NCBI GenBank assembly: GCA_029265715.1
Contig: JAJUGZ010000017.1
Location: 1 to 56,158, forward strand
Source: Bacteroidota bacterium
GTDB lineage: Bacteria > Bacteroidota > Bacteroidia > Bacteroidales > Prolixibacteraceae
Length of the DNA: 56,158 nucleotides
Reading direction: 5' to 3'
Shown here: positions 40,154 to 47,506 of the stretch, in pieces
Numbering within the stretch: position 1 is the first letter of the stretch
Layout: every line of letters starts with the position of its first letter
Notes under the pieces: generated by a model
What the model saw: only the letters and a program-made list of their open reading frames with translations
Databases searched by the model: none
Told to the model about the DNA's origin: nothing
Program-made: the position numbers and the translations under genes

Positions 40154-40184
40154 AAGCTAATTTCAGATTTTTTACCCGATTCGT

Positions 40185-40214
40185 TTTGCACTACCAAAAA
40201 TTCAGTTATTTTTG
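40185..40214 (+). promoter_or_regulatory. Promoter of tRNA-Leu
   Basis: TTTG (40185-40188), 18 bases, then TATTTTTG (40207-40214), a very good Bacteroidota promoter whose expected start point is about 10 bases before the mature tRNA. Confidence 0.7.
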
Positions 40215-40231
40215 CAGCCGGTTTACCAAAG

Positions 40232-40315
40232 GCCCGGGTGGCGGAATTGGTAGACGCGCTGGACTCAAAATCCAGTGATAGCAATATCGTGCGGGTTCGA
40301 TTCCCGCCCCGGGTA
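40232..40315 (+). tRNA. tRNA-Leu (anticodon CAA)
   Basis: 84 bases. Acceptor arms GCCCGGG and CCCGGGT pair (one G-U). The anticodon stem CTGGA/TCCAG encloses the loop CTCAAAA with anticodon CAA, reading UUG. A long variable arm, typical of class II leucine tRNA, precedes the T arm GCGGG-TTCGATT-CCCGC. The CCA end is not encoded. Confidence 0.97.
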
Positions 40316-40320
40316 CAAAA

Positions 40321-40360
40321 GAGCCCCTCAATTAAAAAATTTGAGGGGTTCTTGTTTTTT
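40321..40360. terminator. Terminator after tRNA-Leu
   Basis: GAGCCCCTCAA pairs with TTGAGGGGTTC across an AT-rich loop, followed by TTGTTTTTT. It lies between the tRNA and the convergent YbaK-like gene and may serve both. Confidence 0.8.
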
Positions 40361-40369
40361 ACAAAGCTG

Positions 40370-40831
40370 TCAGCAACTGAATTTGCCCACTTTAGGCCGA
40401 ACCAATTCAGCATAGTCGCGATACGACAACCGGATCAACTCGGTATGGGTTCCGGCATTGAATGCAATCTCCGGATCTTCAGTCAGGCTCTCAGCAACAT
40501 AAACATCCATTCCGTAGAGGTTCCCGAACGGCGGCATAGCACCGGGTTCGCAATCAGGAAACATGTTGATAAATGCCATTTCGTTGGCCAGCTCAATATT
40601 CTGAGCATGAGTAACCTCCCGTAATTTTTCGAAATCGATATGACGGGTTGCAGGAAGCACAGCCATCGCCATTTTCCCATCCACTTTAATCATAACCGTT
40701 TTAGCCATCTGCTTTCCGGGGGTATGTGACATGGCCGCTATTCGCTGAGTTGTCGAAGCTGCAGCATGCCTGATGGATGAATAGGCAACATGTTGGCTGT
40801 CTAAGTATTCTTTTAATCTGTTTGCCATCAT
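40370..40831 (-). CDS. YbaK/EbsC-type aminoacyl-tRNA deacylase
   Basis: 153 residues, the size of free-standing editing proteins that hydrolyse mischarged aminoacyl-tRNA (Cys- or Ala-tRNA-Pro and relatives). Visible features are the start KEYLDSQHVAYSSIRHA, the conserved lysine block KQMAKTVMIKVDGKM and PGAMPPFGNLYGMDVYV with the family GxxxPxG-type loop. It is next to tRNA-Leu but convergent, so adjacency need not mean function. The specific substrate cannot be assigned. No signal peptide. Confidence 0.88.
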   Translation of the reverse strand: MMANRLKEYLDSQHVAYSSIRHAAASTTQRIAAMSHTPGKQMAKTVMIKVDGKMAMAVLPATRHIDFEKLREVTHAQNIELANEMAFINMFPDCEPGAMPPFGNLYGMDVYVAESLTEDPEIAFNAGTHTELIRLSYRDYAELVRPKVGKFSC

Positions 40832-40948
40832 AAAAGCCTCCCTTCTTTTTTATCCTGATACGTGATTCTGCCGGAAAGTTTTACGGGAACAACTATTTTT
40901 TCAACATCAAGTCTAAAATTACCGGTGAATTACAATACCCGAACCACA

Positions 40949-41758
40949 TTACAACGTTTGTTCCTGCTGCTTCTTCATCACCTTCCCCGAGACCAAAAAA
41001 ACAACCGGTTTCCCTGAAACAGGATTGGTTTGGGTCACAACCACCGTGTTCCATACATCTTCGATATTCCGAAAAGTCAGGACCTCTTCCGGAGTACCGC
41101 TGGTATGCAGTTTACCTTCATTTACCAGGAACAGATGATCGCAATATTCTGCGGCCAGGTTCAGGTCGTGAATCACCATCAAAATCGTCAGTCCGGTTTG
41201 CTCGTTCAGTTCCTGCAACAAGTTCAGTATATGCACCTGATGGGTAATGTCGAGATGAGAAGTAGGCTCGTCCAACAACAGCAGTTGCGGCTGCTGAGCC
41301 AGCGCCCGGGCAATTCCGGCAAGTTGCTGCTCGCCGCCGCTGAGTTCCGACATCAGCTTATCGCGAAAGCGCCATGAACCGGTTTTTTTCATCATCTCGC
41401 AGGCAATGCGGTAGTCTTCTTCTGTTTCGAAAAAAGTAAACCTCGCGTGATGTGGAATTCGCCCCATCAGCACATAATCCTCCACGGTCATGTCGCCCGC
41501 CTCGATAAACTGACTGACGATAGCAATCTGTCGCGCTTTTTGCCGCAGTGACATTTCCCGGAGGCTTTGCCCATTTAATCTGATCTGCCCCTCGCTCAGG
41601 GGCAAGGTGCCGGCAATTCCCCTGAAAAGCGTGGTCTTTCCGGATCCGTTGGGCCCGACAATTCCGGCGAAACTGCCTTTGCCTACGCCAAATGAAATAT
41701 GATCGAGCCGGAACTGACTGTATCCACAGCAAACGTTATGTAATTCGAGCAGGTTCAT
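40949..41758 (-). CDS. btuD: Cobalamin (BtuD-like) ABC transporter ATP-binding protein
   Basis: 269 residues. Walker A GPNGSGKTT at 35-43, signature LSGGEQQ at 139-145 and Walker B LLLLDEPTSHLD at about 159-170. The FecE/BtuD/HmuV group is indicated by size and by the C-terminal tail after the H-loop (MVIHDLNLAAEYCDHL). It powers the adjacent BtuC-like permease. Substrate is inferred as cobalamin from the riboswitch, the adenosyltransferase and the binding proteins upstream in the same strand run. A 150-base gap separates it from the permease gene, with no feature seen there. Confidence 0.88.
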   Translation of the reverse strand: MNLLELHNVCCGYSQFRLDHISFGVGKGSFAGIVGPNGSGKTTLFRGIAGTLPLSEGQIRLNGQSLREMSLRQKARQIAIVSQFIEAGDMTVEDYVLMGRIPHHARFTFFETEEDYRIACEMMKKTGSWRFRDKLMSELSGGEQQLAGIARALAQQPQLLLLDEPTSHLDITHQVHILNLLQELNEQTGLTILMVIHDLNLAAEYCDHLFLVNEGKLHTSGTPEEVLTFRNIEDVWNTVVVTQTNPVSGKPVVFLVSGKVMKKQQEQTL

Positions 41759-41908
41759 ACGTTAATTTTAAAAGACGATCTGTAAAATATAAAATGAGCT
41801 GTTTATCTGACTCTCCACCGACGTTCGCTGGCTCAGGTCTTGGAGTGAATGTGATTCCAATAAAAGTTCAATTTGATGAATACCGATCATTTTTTACAGA
41901 AATGATGG

Positions 41909-42922
41909 TTAATTTTTACCTTTTAACAACGACCGGCGGCTCATGAGCAGGAAAACCACGCCGCCCACCATCCCGGTGATCACCCCAATGGGAAGCTCGT
42001 TGGGCGCAATGATGGTTCGGGCAATCACATCGCAAGCCAACAAAAACGAAGCGCCCAGCAGAAACGAACTGAGCAGCAGGATGCGGTAATCCGATCCGAC
42101 CAACCGGCGCACCAAATGTGGGATGATCAGTCCGACAAAGCCGATTACCCCGGCAACAGCCACGCAAATACCGGCCAAAAGCGAGGCCAGCAGAAACAGG
42201 ATCCGGATACTCAGGTTGGTATTGATGCCCAGGTGCGAGGCCTTTTCTTCGCCCAGACGCAACGCATTCAACGGCTCAACAAACAGGTAAGCCACCACCA
42301 GCGAAATCAATGCTGTAACCAGTGTAATAACAATCAGACTGGTGTCTGGCTCATCGAGCGAGCCCATGATCCAGAAAATAATACCGTGCAGGTTTTCGGT
42401 TTCGGTGGTCGACATCAAAAACATCATCGCCGACGAAGCAATGAAACTAACCATCACCCCCGTAAGCAACATACTCTGAATATTGACTTTACCATGCCGG
42501 GAACTGATTGTATAAACAAGAAAGATCACCAAGAAAGCACCCGCAAATCCGGATAGCGGAAGCATGAACGACCCGATCAGGCGATGAAGCCCGGTAACCA
42601 CCACCAATGCCACGCCCAGCGAAGCGCCCCCCGAAATGCCCAGCGTGTACGGCTCGACCAGCGGATTTCGATACACGCCCTGCAAAATAACACCGGAAAG
42701 ACTGAGCCCCCCCCCCACGGCAGCTCCCAGCAGCATGCGCGGAATACGGATTTGCTTCAGGATCATGTACTCCATGCTGTCGGGCTTCCCCTGCAGAGTA
42801 GGAATTATGTCGGTTATCCCGATGTTAAGTTCGCCACTGGTGAGCGACCAAAGGGCTGTCAGGAGCAACAATACCAGAAATGCCCCGGAAAAAATAAGCC
42901 AAACGGTGTACTTTCGTTGCAT
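41909..42922 (-). CDS. btuC: Cobalamin (BtuC-like) FecCD-family permease
   Basis: 337 residues from the ATG at 42922, which overlaps the adenosyltransferase stop by a few bases; a TTG at 42937 was rejected. About ten hydrophobic segments. Family blocks IRIPRMLLGAAVGGGLSLSGVILQGVYRNPLVEPYTLGISGGASLG and GVIGFVGLIIPHLVRRLVG are present in pieces typical of FecCD permeases, including the GLIIPH coupling-helix region. It carries corrinoid through the inner membrane with the ATPase encoded next. Confidence 0.92.
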   Translation of the reverse strand: MQRKYTVWLIFSGAFLVLLLLTALWSLTSGELNIGITDIIPTLQGKPDSMEYMILKQIRIPRMLLGAAVGGGLSLSGVILQGVYRNPLVEPYTLGISGGASLGVALVVVTGLHRLIGSFMLPLSGFAGAFLVIFLVYTISSRHGKVNIQSMLLTGVMVSFIASSAMMFLMSTTETENLHGIIFWIMGSLDEPDTSLIVITLVTALISLVVAYLFVEPLNALRLGEEKASHLGINTNLSIRILFLLASLLAGICVAVAGVIGFVGLIIPHLVRRLVGSDYRILLLSSFLLGASFLLACDVIARTIIAPNELPIGVITGMVGGVVFLLMSRRSLLKGKN

Positions 42923-42926
42923 GTTT

Positions 42927-43457
42927 TTAAAATTCAATTCCTTCGCGACTGGGTATATCCTGATCGTACGGATGTTTCACCTTGGTAACATGACTCACGT
43001 AATCGGCGCGGACAATCAGTTTGTCGGTAGCTCCGCGCCCCGTCATCACCAACTCGGTATGTTCCGGCTTATGGCTTATAAAGTCAAGAAGCTCTTCTTC
43101 TGCCAGATAGCCATCTCGGACCGATATCAGAATTTCGTCCATGATGAGCAGATCAGGCTCATTTTCAGTCAGGTAGCCGGAGAGAAATTGCAATCCCTCT
43201 CGAACTTCGCGCTGAAGTTGTTCCCGCGTCAGGGTTTTGTTGCAAAACGGGTGACCACCGGTAAACCCGAAAATGGTTGCTCCCAGTTTCTCGAGGCTCT
43301 GTATTTCGTTGTATCCATATAACTCCGGGCGTTTGTGAAAATGCGCGTAACAAACCCTGAACCCGTGCCCTAAGGCTCGGATTGCCAGGCCAACAGCAGC
43401 TGTTGTTTTACCTTTTCCGTCGCCAGTGTAAATATGAATCAATCCTTTGTTTTTCAT
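42927..43457 (-). CDS. cobO: Corrinoid adenosyltransferase (CobO/BtuR type)
   Basis: 176 residues. The N-terminal P-loop is GDGKGKTT at 12-19, followed by AAVGLAIRALGHGFRV. The family core LLIMDEILISVRDGYL and the C-terminal RGATDKLIVRADYVSHV are present. It transfers the adenosyl group from ATP to cob(I)alamin, making coenzyme B12 from imported corrinoid. It overlaps the permease gene, so salvage and import are coupled. Upstream lie 287 bases with no gene. Confidence 0.94.
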   Translation of the reverse strand: MKNKGLIHIYTGDGKGKTTAAVGLAIRALGHGFRVCYAHFHKRPELYGYNEIQSLEKLGATIFGFTGGHPFCNKTLTREQLQREVREGLQFLSGYLTENEPDLLIMDEILISVRDGYLAEEELLDFISHKPEHTELVMTGRGATDKLIVRADYVSHVTKVKHPYDQDIPSREGIEF

Positions 43458-43744
43458 AAGTATAAATTTTCAATGTAGGTTCGTACAATTTTCGTAACAG
43501 CTCTTGCTTTTCAATAAAATTCGCACCGGTATGGAATTGAGCTTGCGAAATCCGCGAAGCGAATAGCCATTTGTACATTTTCGGTTTGTATGAGCAGTGG
43601 TCTTATGGCTATCTCATCTGTTTATAATTTGATTTTTATTTAATTGCCTAACGGAACTCGCCATTATTATCATGCTCCTGTATGTAAGACTATCTCTCAT
43701 GGCTCGTTTCATGTGTTGTTGTCTTTTAAACTACCCCTCCGTCT

Positions 43745-44554
43745 TTATTGATAGGTTAACCGGATAATTTCTTCGAGCGACTCGACAAAATCGAACGGAG
43801 TTGCGCTGCTCGTTTTTTCCGAATCGAGTATGAAAATCTTACGTAACCTGGCCGCATTCAGCATTGGGTATTTTTGCCAGGTTTCTTTTTCTTCGTTTCC
43901 CGCCAAACCCATCGTTACGATGAGAATGACATCCGGGTTCCGGACCAGCACATTTTCACGGGAAATAGCTCCGTTTTTCAGGTCTGAAGCGATGTTTGTT
44001 CCTCCGGAAAATCGGATAAAATCGTCCATAAATGTGTTCGGAATTGCACAAAACAGCGGATTGGCACCGATCTGCAAAAACATTTTGGGATGTTTGCCGG
44101 CCGGGACTTTCTTTCGGACTTCGGCGATCCGTTTTTTTGCATCGTCAACCATGGTTTGAGCTTCGACAGCTGCATCAGTTAACTGCCCCAGTTTGAGCAA
44201 ATAGCCACAAACTTCATCGAACGATTTTGGATACGGAAAATACTCAACCCTGATCCCGGCTTTCCGGAAGGCATCGAGCGTTTCCGGATTGGTGAGCGAT
44301 GAAGCGATAATTAAATCAGGCTTCAGGCTCAGGGTTTTTTCGATATTTACCGAAACAGCGCTGGCTACCACCGAAACCTGATCTTTTGGATCGGGTTTGC
44401 AGAAATTGGTACACCCGACCAGCCGGTTTTGCCTTCCCAACAAATAAATTTCCTTGGTAACCGATGGGACCAGCGAAACGATGCGTTTGGCCATTTGTGC
44501 CTGTGCCTGAAAACTAATCAGTAAGGTTATCAGTAAAATCTTAATTTGTACCAT
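43745..44554 (-). CDS. btuF: BtuF-like periplasmic cobalamin-binding protein
   Basis: 269 residues with a short signal peptide (IKILLITLLISFQAQAQ). The mature part starts with the class III binding-protein pattern RIVSLVPSVTKEIYLLGRQNRLVGCTNFC and continues with LKPDLIIASS and a long central helix. It should deliver corrinoid to the BtuCD transporter in the periplasm. It is 15 bases downstream of a second, signal-less homologue. The pair share PSVTxExxxLxRQxxLVGxTxFC. Confidence 0.88.
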   Translation of the reverse strand: MVQIKILLITLLISFQAQAQMAKRIVSLVPSVTKEIYLLGRQNRLVGCTNFCKPDPKDQVSVVASAVSVNIEKTLSLKPDLIIASSLTNPETLDAFRKAGIRVEYFPYPKSFDEVCGYLLKLGQLTDAAVEAQTMVDDAKKRIAEVRKKVPAGKHPKMFLQIGANPLFCAIPNTFMDDFIRFSGGTNIASDLKNGAISRENVLVRNPDVILIVTMGLAGNEEKETWQKYPMLNAARLRKIFILDSEKTSSATPFDFVESLEEIIRLTYQ

Positions 44555-44569
44555 TGTTTCAATTTGATT

Positions 44570-45442
44570 TTATTGGGATTTTGGGATATTGTTTGTAATC
44601 GCCTTCCAACATTCCATTCCAACTGTTTTTTTAATCATTTCCCCTGCTTCTTCATGCTGTCTCTCTAAACCAGGTTCTAACTCCGGATGAATAATCCGGA
44701 GCAGGTTCGCAAACCCTTCAACAGCCCGGGGGCCGGGACGCGAAAGCAGTTCCCCGTCGAGAAAATACACCTTGTTTTCCCTGACGGCCTTCAGGTTTCT
44801 CAGTATTTCATCCTCCTGAAGCAGCCCGCCCAGCGTTTTCCACTCGTTGCTGTAGCTGGTTTTCGGCACGATGATAATTTCCGGATCGGATTCGGCAATG
44901 CTTTCGGCCATTCGTTCCGGGTCAACGGGAATATGGGTCCCACCAGCCAGTTTGATCAGCAAATTGGTCTGGCACTTTTTTTTCCAACTGCAACACGGCT
45001 CGAACGTGCAGAAATAGCAAACACGTATTTTCGGTACTTTTTCTGCCAGTTCGAACAAGCAGTTAAGCCCCGATTCGACGGTTTGTGCCAATCTCCCGGC
45101 TTCAGGCTCACAGTTTAGAATTTGCCCGGTCTGGCGGATAGTTTTCGGTGAATCGGTTAGTTTTTGGGCAGTAACCCGCTCAACCCGAATCCCCTGTTGC
45201 CTGATCAGGTCAAGCTTGTCGGCATTGTGCAAATCGGTCGCCACCACCACGTCGGGTTTTATCCGAATGATGGCCTCCAGGTCGGGCGTGGCAAAGCCCC
45301 CGATCTTAGGCCATCGCCTGGCTTCGTCGGGGAAATTACAAAAGTCGGTTGTTCCCACCAGCAGATGTTGGCGGTTCAGGGCAAAAGTGGTTTCGGTAAC
45401 CGATGGCGCCAAAGAGATAATCCGGAGTTTTTCTTCCATCAC
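44570..45442 (-). CDS. BtuF-family protein lacking a signal peptide
   Basis: 290 residues. The binding-protein fold starts at once (LRIISLAPSVTETTFALNRQHLLVGTTDFC), and the previous gene ends only 3 bases before the start codon, leaving no room for a signal peptide. It is probably cytoplasmic. A cysteine cluster, CYFCTFEPCCSWKKKC at about 146-161, is absent from the neighbouring homologue and could bind metal or a corrinoid. Next to a PP-loop ATPase and under the same riboswitch, it may act in intracellular cobalamin handling. This role is inference. Confidence 0.8.
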   Translation of the reverse strand: MMEEKLRIISLAPSVTETTFALNRQHLLVGTTDFCNFPDEARRWPKIGGFATPDLEAIIRIKPDVVVATDLHNADKLDLIRQQGIRVERVTAQKLTDSPKTIRQTGQILNCEPEAGRLAQTVESGLNCLFELAEKVPKIRVCYFCTFEPCCSWKKKCQTNLLIKLAGGTHIPVDPERMAESIAESDPEIIIVPKTSYSNEWKTLGGLLQEDEILRNLKAVRENKVYFLDGELLSRPGPRAVEGFANLLRIIHPELEPGLERQHEEAGEMIKKTVGMECWKAITNNIPKSQ

Positions 45443-45445
45443 TGG

Positions 45446-46093
45446 TTAATTAAGTTCAAGAAACCAGTGTTCGTCGTAAAAAGTAACAGCCCCTTTTTGC
45501 AATTCAACAGGCCGGGTAAACAGAGGGCCATCAAACACGAAGGTGTGAAACTCGCCATTTTCGGCACAAACATCAATTCCGGGCATCGAAACAAGCCGGG
45601 CTACCAGTTCCTGATCGTACAATTTCCCGATAAATTCTTCCGGAAGATACCGTGAATGCACCGAGACCAGCAACGTTTTAAAGCCTGAAGCTATAAATTC
45701 AGAAGCCAATTCGGTCGTTGAATTGTCCCAAAGCGGGAAAATGGGCTCGATGCCTGCTTCCTGACAGACACGTTCGATCCAGACTCGATGTTCGCGCAGG
45801 TAAATATCGCCAAAGACACCACCTTCAAATCCTTCGGATTTCAGTTCGCGCATAACCGATTTGAAATCTTGTTCATATTCCCGACGAGTGGTTTCTTTTT
45901 GCAGAAGCCGGATGTTCATAGCTGTTGCCTGACGTGCAAGCAGTTCTTTTTTCTGCCCGTGCGAACGCGAATATGCGGTATAGCGGTCGCACATATTTAC
46001 CAGACAGGCAACATCGTGTTCGCCGTCCAGTCGGGTCCGATAAAGAGCCAGCATGCAGTCTTTGCCCCCACTCCATGATGAAAAAACCTTCAT
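45446..46093 (-). CDS. Dph6-family PP-loop ATP-binding protein
   Basis: 215 residues. The PP-loop SGGKD lies at 8-12 (SSWSGGKDCMLALYR), as in diphthine-ammonia ligase/MJ0570-type ATPases, with the family block GGVFGDIYLREHRVWIERVCQE near 115-136 and EFHTFVFDGPLF near the C-terminus. Bacteria lack diphthamide, so the eukaryotic reaction is not expected. As first gene behind the cobalamin riboswitch, it may amidate or otherwise ligate a group to a corrinoid or its side chains. That is a hypothesis from context. Confidence 0.82.
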   Translation of the reverse strand: MKVFSSWSGGKDCMLALYRTRLDGEHDVACLVNMCDRYTAYSRSHGQKKELLARQATAMNIRLLQKETTRREYEQDFKSVMRELKSEGFEGGVFGDIYLREHRVWIERVCQEAGIEPIFPLWDNSTTELASEFIASGFKTLLVSVHSRYLPEEFIGKLYDQELVARLVSMPGIDVCAENGEFHTFVFDGPLFTRPVELQKGAVTFYDEHWFLELN

Positions 46094-46189
46094 TTCGCTA
46101 TGTTTTTAGCCCCAGAGAAAATGAATTGGAAAACAACCTGGCTTCCATCGATCTTTTTCCCCGAAGATTCGAATTAAACAAACTTTGTT

Positions 46190-46345
46190 TGGACAGGTCT
46201 TCTGGCTTACCCGGTTTCAACAGCCTTCCCGTCGGTCATCGACCCAACAGTGGCACAGAAGATTGAAACCTTTTCGCGGGCTTACAGCAGCGGGGACTGC
46301 TCCGGAATTTTTGAATTATTTTCAAATCACCGGATTCCCTTATTA
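46190..46345 (-). ncRNA. Cobalamin riboswitch
   Basis: On the minus strand the conserved elements appear in order: GGAATCCGGTG (about 46329-46339), CCGGAGCAGTCCCCGCTGC (46286-46305), GTAAGCCCGC (46276-46285), GCCACTG (46248-46254), GGGAAGGC (46223-46230) and the B12 box AGCCAGAAGACCTG (46194-46207). It lies in the leader of the PP-loop gene at 46093. Downstream, AAACAAAGTTTGTTT can form a hairpin and may be part of the expression platform. Expected effect: cobalamin binding turns off the import/salvage cluster. Confidence 0.95.
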
Positions 46346-46386
46346 AGGCATTCACACAAACGGCGAAATAGCCATCCAAAACAGCG

Positions 46387-46394
46387 CAAAAGTA
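46387..46394 (-). promoter_or_regulatory. -7 element of the riboswitch transcript
   Basis: TACTTTTG on the minus strand matches TAnnTTTG. No good -33 element is visible at the usual spacing. Transcription would start about 30 bases before the riboswitch. Confidence 0.45.
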
Positions 46395-46483
46395 AAAATA
46401 TTATCCGGAGATTCGTTGTTTTAATCAAGACAATGTATTTGAAAAACAAATCTTGAGATGCATTATATCTTGGAATGATTCAA

Positions 46484-46491
46484 TATATTTG
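46484..46491 (+). promoter_or_regulatory. -7 element before the response regulator
   Basis: TATATTTG matches TAnnTTTG exactly. No TTG lies at 19-21 bases upstream. A start point near 46498 would exclude the ATG at 46475 and favours 46523 as the start codon of the gene. Confidence 0.45.
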
Positions 46492-46522
46492 GGATGAATT
46501 ATTTAGAATAAAAGCAACCAGT

Positions 46523-46894
46523 ATGAACAATCGACCTCCCCACATCGTGATTGTTGAAGATGTAGAATCGAATTTTCTATATCTCAATGCTGTACTCAAC
46601 AAAATAAAAGCAAAAATATTTTGGGCCAAAAACGGGAAAGAAGCTGTTGATATTTGCTTGGATGGAAATGAACCTATTGATTTGGTGCTGATGGATTTGC
46701 AAATGCCCGAAATGAACGGGTACGAAGCCGCACAGGAAATTAAGAAAATCAAGCCCGACCTTCCGGTCATTGCGCAAACGGCTTTTGCCATGTCTGACGA
46801 CCGCGACAAGGCGTTGGAAGCAGGCTGCGACGATTATCTGGCCAAACCCATAAAATCGAAAGATTTGCTGGATATGGTCCAAAAATATTTGTAA
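46523..46894 (+). CDS. Single-domain response regulator
   Basis: 123 residues, a receiver domain alone. Acidic pocket VIVEDVE at about 8-14, phosphorylation site D58 (VLMDLQMP), and K108 (LAKPIK). No output domain, so it would work through protein contact or as a phosphate relay. The receiver resembles those at the C-terminus of hybrid kinases, but no kinase is adjacent. Divergent from the cobalamin cluster. Start 46523 was chosen over 46475 because the -7 element lies between them. Confidence 0.92.
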   Translation: MNNRPPHIVIVEDVESNFLYLNAVLNKIKAKIFWAKNGKEAVDICLDGNEPIDLVLMDLQMPEMNGYEAAQEIKKIKPDLPVIAQTAFAMSDDRDKALEAGCDDYLAKPIKSKDLLDMVQKYL

Positions 46895-46918
46895 CCAGCC
46901 TCCCTGAAGAAATATTGG

Positions 46919-46950
46919 AACGTCCATCGAATTTTCGGTGGACGTTTTTT
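46919..46950 (+). terminator. Intrinsic terminator after the response regulator
   Basis: AACGTCCATCG pairs with CGGTGGACGTT (11 bp, one G-T wobble) around a 6-base loop and ends in a T-run. Confidence 0.85.
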
Positions 46951-47023
46951 GTAACTAACTGACCGGTTGAATACCAAGGATTGTTACCTTTACCGGTCAA
47001 ATTAATTTAGCATGGCAGGTTTT

Positions 47024-47467
47024 ATGACAGAAAAAGACACCACCGCCCAAAAACAGTATTTACTCGATCAGCGGTATTTGAAAATGGCCCACATCTGGTC
47101 GCAAAATTCGTATTGCAAACGCCGACAGGTAGGGGCATTGCTGGTAAAAGACAAAATGATTATTTCGGATGGGTATAACGGGACCCCGTCAGGATTTGAA
47201 AACAACTGCGAAGATGAAAATTTTAAAACCTATCCTTACGTTTTGCATGCCGAGGCTAATGCCATTACAAAGGTTGCCAAGTCGAACAACAGCAGCGATG
47301 GAGCAACCCTGTATGTTACCTCTTCCCCGTGTCTCGAATGTTCCAAGCTCATCATCCAGGCCGGAATCAAACGAGTGGTTTTTTCAGACAACTACCGGTT
47401 GGAAGATGGTATCAACCTGCTAAAACAAGCCAATATCGAAGTTGTGCAAATTAATCTGGACGAGTAA
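47024..47467 (+). CDS. dCMP deaminase family protein
   Basis: 147 residues from the ATG at 47024; an upstream ATG at 47012 adds four residues. It is a zinc-dependent deaminase of the ComEB/dCMP type. Zinc ligands are H75 with catalytic E77 (HAEANA) and the pair C103/C106 (SSPCLEC). The dCMP-type insert SYCKRRQVGALLVKDKMIISDGYNGTPSGF is characteristic, including the NGTP loop. It makes dUMP from dCMP for thymidylate synthesis. It lies 39 bases before the S41 protease gene and may be co-transcribed with it. Confidence 0.93.
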   Translation: MTEKDTTAQKQYLLDQRYLKMAHIWSQNSYCKRRQVGALLVKDKMIISDGYNGTPSGFENNCEDENFKTYPYVLHAEANAITKVAKSNNSSDGATLYVTSSPCLECSKLIIQAGIKRVVFSDNYRLEDGINLLKQANIEVVQINLDE

Positions 47468-47506
47468 ATAATTCACTGAAAACAAAACAAGTTCAAACAG
47501 AAAGCC

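Noticed and set aside
40238-40624. 128-codon plus-strand frame beginning MAELVDALDSKSSDSNIVRVRFPP
   Set aside because: It begins inside tRNA-Leu; this peptide is the well-known false translation of a tRNA gene.
43458-43744. Second riboswitch or small RNA in the gap before cobO
   Set aside because: No B12 box or other conserved riboswitch element and no strong hairpin with a T-run were found.
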